NCBI GenBank assembly: GCA_964615795.1
Contig: CAZTQR010000004.1
Span: 1-64,000 of the forward strand
Length of the DNA: 64,000 nucleotides
Source of the DNA: JADJAH01 sp964615795
GTDB taxonomy: Bacteria > Bacteroidota > Ignavibacteria > Tepidaquicellales > Tepidaquicellaceae
Reading direction: 5' to 3'
Below, piece by piece: positions 62,064-64,000 of the stretch. The stretch's first letter is position 1; each line of letters opens with the position of its first letter. The position numbers and the translations under genes were made by a program. The notes under the pieces are model-generated. The model was not told the DNA's origin, did no database searches, and saw only the letters and a program-made list of their open reading frames with translations.

Positions 62064-63509
62064 ATGGAAGTGACCGAAGAACCAAAGAAGAGGGGTAGGG
62101 GAAGGCCGAAGAAAAGTGAACAGGCACAGGCAAAGGTTGAAACAGCGACCGCACATCGTCAGCTTACGCCTTCTGAAATAGTTGAAGAGCTGGATAAGTA
62201 TGTGATAGGACAGGACAGCGCTAAGAAATCCGTGGCAATTGCCTTGAGAAACAGATGGAGAAGACAGCAGGTCAAGGACATTATGAAGGATGAGATAATG
62301 CCGAACAACATCATAATGATCGGGCCGACCGGAGTCGGGAAAACTGAAATTGCCAGGCGACTCTCAAAGCTTGCAAATGCCCCGTTCATAAAGGTTGAGG
62401 CATCGAAATTCACCGAAGTTGGATATGTCGGACGCGATGTTGAATCTATGATCAGGGAGCTTACTGACCTTTCGGTTAATATAGTTAAAGCAGAGAAGAT
62501 GAAGGAAGTTCAGATCAAGGCGGAGGAAAATGCAGATGAAAGGATCCTTGACATTATCATCCCCTCGTCCGGCAAGAACAAGTCATCTGATGAAGAGTCA
62601 GGTGAGCAGTCCGCCGCTGACAAAGCAAGCACAAGGGATAAACTGCGCGGTCAGCTGAAGAACGGAGAGCTGGATAACCGCTCTATAGAACTTGATGTGT
62701 CGGGGGATAACTATCCTATGTTACAGGTACTTGGACCTCTTGGCCTGGACGAAATGGGAGTCAATCTCAATGATCTTTTCGGTAACATGATGCCTAAGAA
62801 GTCGAAGAAGCGGAAGATGAATATAGCTGAAGCAAGGAAAGTGCTGACACAGGAAGAATCAGGAAAGCTCATAGATGCAGATGCGGCAGTTAGGGAAGCT
62901 GTTGGCAAGGTCGAGAACAGCGGCATTGTATTCATTGATGAGATAGATAAAGTGGCAGGAGGGCATTCAAAAGGAATGGGTCCCGACGTATCAAGAGAGG
63001 GCGTTCAGCGCGACCTTCTGCCGATAGTTGAAGGATCTACCGTAGTAACCAAATACGGGCCGGTCAAGACCGACCACATACTGTTCGTAGCTTCCGGAGC
63101 ATTTCACACATCCAAGCCAAGTGACCTTATTCCGGAACTTCAGGGAAGATTTCCGATAAGGGTTGAGCTTGCCAATCTCGGCGAAGAGGATTTCATAAAG
63201 ATCCTCACACAACCGGAGAATGCGCTGATAAAGCAATACAAAGCATTGTTTGCGTCGGAGAATGTTGAACTTGAGTTCACTGAAGAAGCCATACGCGAGA
63301 TAGCAAAAATAGCTGCTCAGGTCAATGAACAGGTGGAAAACATCGGTGCAAGAAGACTGCACACAATTCTTACGACCGTTCTCGAAGAACTGCTCTTTCA
63401 GATGCCGGACAAAATCGAGGAGAGGGAAGTAAGAATAGACAGAGTTTACGTACACATGAAGCTGAATTCAATCATCAGAAACAGGGACCTAAGCAGATAC
63501 ATCCTATGA
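62064..63509 (+). CDS. hslU: ATP-dependent protease ATPase subunit HslU with AT-hook-like N-terminus
   Basis: AAA+ unfoldase of the HslUV protease, 481 residues. Walker A is GPTGVGKT (87-94), Walker B is IVFIDEIDK, and the signature TPSEIVEELDKYVIGQDSAKKSVAIALRNRWRR is present, as is the C-terminal GARRLHTILTTVLEELLF ... LSRYIL. The intermediate I domain is present. The first 35 residues are an unusual extension with KKRGRGRPKK (8-17), an AT-hook-like DNA-binding core. HslU normally begins near the TPSEIV block. A 4-base overlap joins it to the next gene. Confidence 0.94.
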   Translation: MEVTEEPKKRGRGRPKKSEQAQAKVETATAHRQLTPSEIVEELDKYVIGQDSAKKSVAIALRNRWRRQQVKDIMKDEIMPNNIIMIGPTGVGKTEIARRLSKLANAPFIKVEASKFTEVGYVGRDVESMIRELTDLSVNIVKAEKMKEVQIKAEENADERILDIIIPSSGKNKSSDEESGEQSAADKASTRDKLRGQLKNGELDNRSIELDVSGDNYPMLQVLGPLGLDEMGVNLNDLFGNMMPKKSKKRKMNIAEARKVLTQEESGKLIDADAAVREAVGKVENSGIVFIDEIDKVAGGHSKGMGPDVSREGVQRDLLPIVEGSTVVTKYGPVKTDHILFVASGAFHTSKPSDLIPELQGRFPIRVELANLGEEDFIKILTQPENALIKQYKALFASENVELEFTEEAIREIAKIAAQVNEQVENIGARRLHTILTTVLEELLFQMPDKIEEREVRIDRVYVHMKLNSIIRNRDLSRYIL

Positions 63510-64000
63510 TTGCCGGCACAAGGTCTGCACTGCTGATTCTGCCGTTTGCTTTCCTGTTGTTTGCATCCGGTGAAACTTGCGGACAGATAAAGAAGAGGTC
63601 TCAGAATACAGTATTTTATACCGGAGCAGGCTACAAATTCGTTCTCTTCACTGACGGCACGGCAAGCGATGCTTATCCTTTCTTTGACTTCTCCTCACAG
63701 GCCTTTGTAAAAGAGCTTGATGCCTTCTTCGGTGTTGTGCTAAGCGAAACTGTAGCATTGGAATTCTCGCCTTCATATATGTTCAGCAATGACTACGGCG
63801 GAGACGAATCAGAACAGGGCGGATTCAATTTTGAATCAAACGGTGCAAACAGGTATTATGTGCCTACTGCAACAAGTTTATACTGCCTTCCGGTAAATCT
63901 GCGCGCAAAATATTTTCCTTTCGGAAAAGACTACGGATCGGTGTTCAACCTCTTTTACATCGGTGGCGGGGCCGGACCCATCTACATTAGCGAGGAGATG
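63506..64000 (+). CDS. Exported envelope protein, probable outer-membrane barrel (partial at window end)
   Basis: An open frame from ATG 63506 to the window edge, at least 165 residues, cut off by the window. The ATG overlaps the hslU stop by four bases (ATGA). A signal peptide (SALLILPFAFLLFASGETCGQ) is followed by alternating amphipathic strands (VFYTGAGYKFVLFTDG, FFGVVLSETVALEFSPSYMF, LYCLPVNLRAKYFPFGKDYG, NLFYIGGGAGPIYI), as in outer-membrane barrel proteins. The family cannot be named from the visible part. Confidence 0.75.
   Translation, partial: MIAGTRSALLILPFAFLLFASGETCGQIKKRSQNTVFYTGAGYKFVLFTDGTASDAYPFFDFSSQAFVKELDAFFGVVLSETVALEFSPSYMFSNDYGGDESEQGGFNFESNGANRYYVPTATSLYCLPVNLRAKYFPFGKDYGSVFNLFYIGGGAGPIYISEEM

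Overview
The window looks like a chromosomal scaffold from an Ignavibacteria-like or other Bacteroidota-related bacterium. Three things point that way. At least nine exported proteins end in the type IX secretion (T9SS) type A sorting domain with the NYPNPFNP signature typical of Ignavibacteria-type genomes. PorV-like, TonB-dependent and PD40/YCF48-type envelope proteins are abundant. Many genes have promoters of the Bacteroidota form TTG-N20-TAnnTTTG instead of the usual -35/-10 boxes. This placement comes from reading the sequence, not from a database search. Two runs of N mark scaffold joins (20883-20892 and 40287-40386).

Layout. 1-1.75 kb: tRNA-Leu(GAG), then rpsF, ssb and rplI without rpsR. 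1.75-5.0 kb: a fused metallopeptidase, propeller and Omp85-like barrel protein. 5.07-19.98 kb: eight tightly packed minus-strand genes that look like one 15-kb operon for an outer-membrane or surface apparatus. It holds two T9SS-sorted proteins with OB-like domains (one carries two phospholipase-D motifs), a TonB-dependent receptor, a PorV/PorQ protein, two lipoproteins, a polytopic membrane protein and a FlgD-like protein. 20.2-26.0 kb: a minus-strand operon running etfB, etfA, bifunctional nuclease, outer-membrane protein, coaX, yjbQ, glycosyltransferase. 26.2 kb: initiator tRNA. 26.4-30.7 kb: small envelope proteins, a large alpha-helical protein of unknown role, a structured intergenic region and a thioredoxin-TPR protein. 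30.8-33.7 kb: the glyoxylate shunt (aceB-aceA). 33.9-37.9 kb: an RmlD-like reductase, an AlgH/YqgE protein and a haem-binding HzsA-related T9SS protein.

38.0-56.0 kb is the most unusual part. Five paralogous secreted YCF48-like beta-propeller proteins are interspersed with a DUF885 peptidase, an NHL-type T9SS protein and a multicopper oxidase that carries both a Tat signal and a T9SS tail. Three propellers end in the T9SS sorting domain and two end in a different shared module finishing in a dockerin-like calcium-binding repeat. 56.1-64 kb: a TPR protein, pdxH, then dprA, DUF3109, rpoN, hslV, hslU and a truncated envelope protein in one likely operon.

The overall picture is a cell that exports many proteins to its surface through Sec (or Tat) plus T9SS. 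Housekeeping genes sit between two large surface-protein regions. The best candidates for something undescribed are the eight-gene surface operon and the propeller array with interchangeable C-terminal modules.
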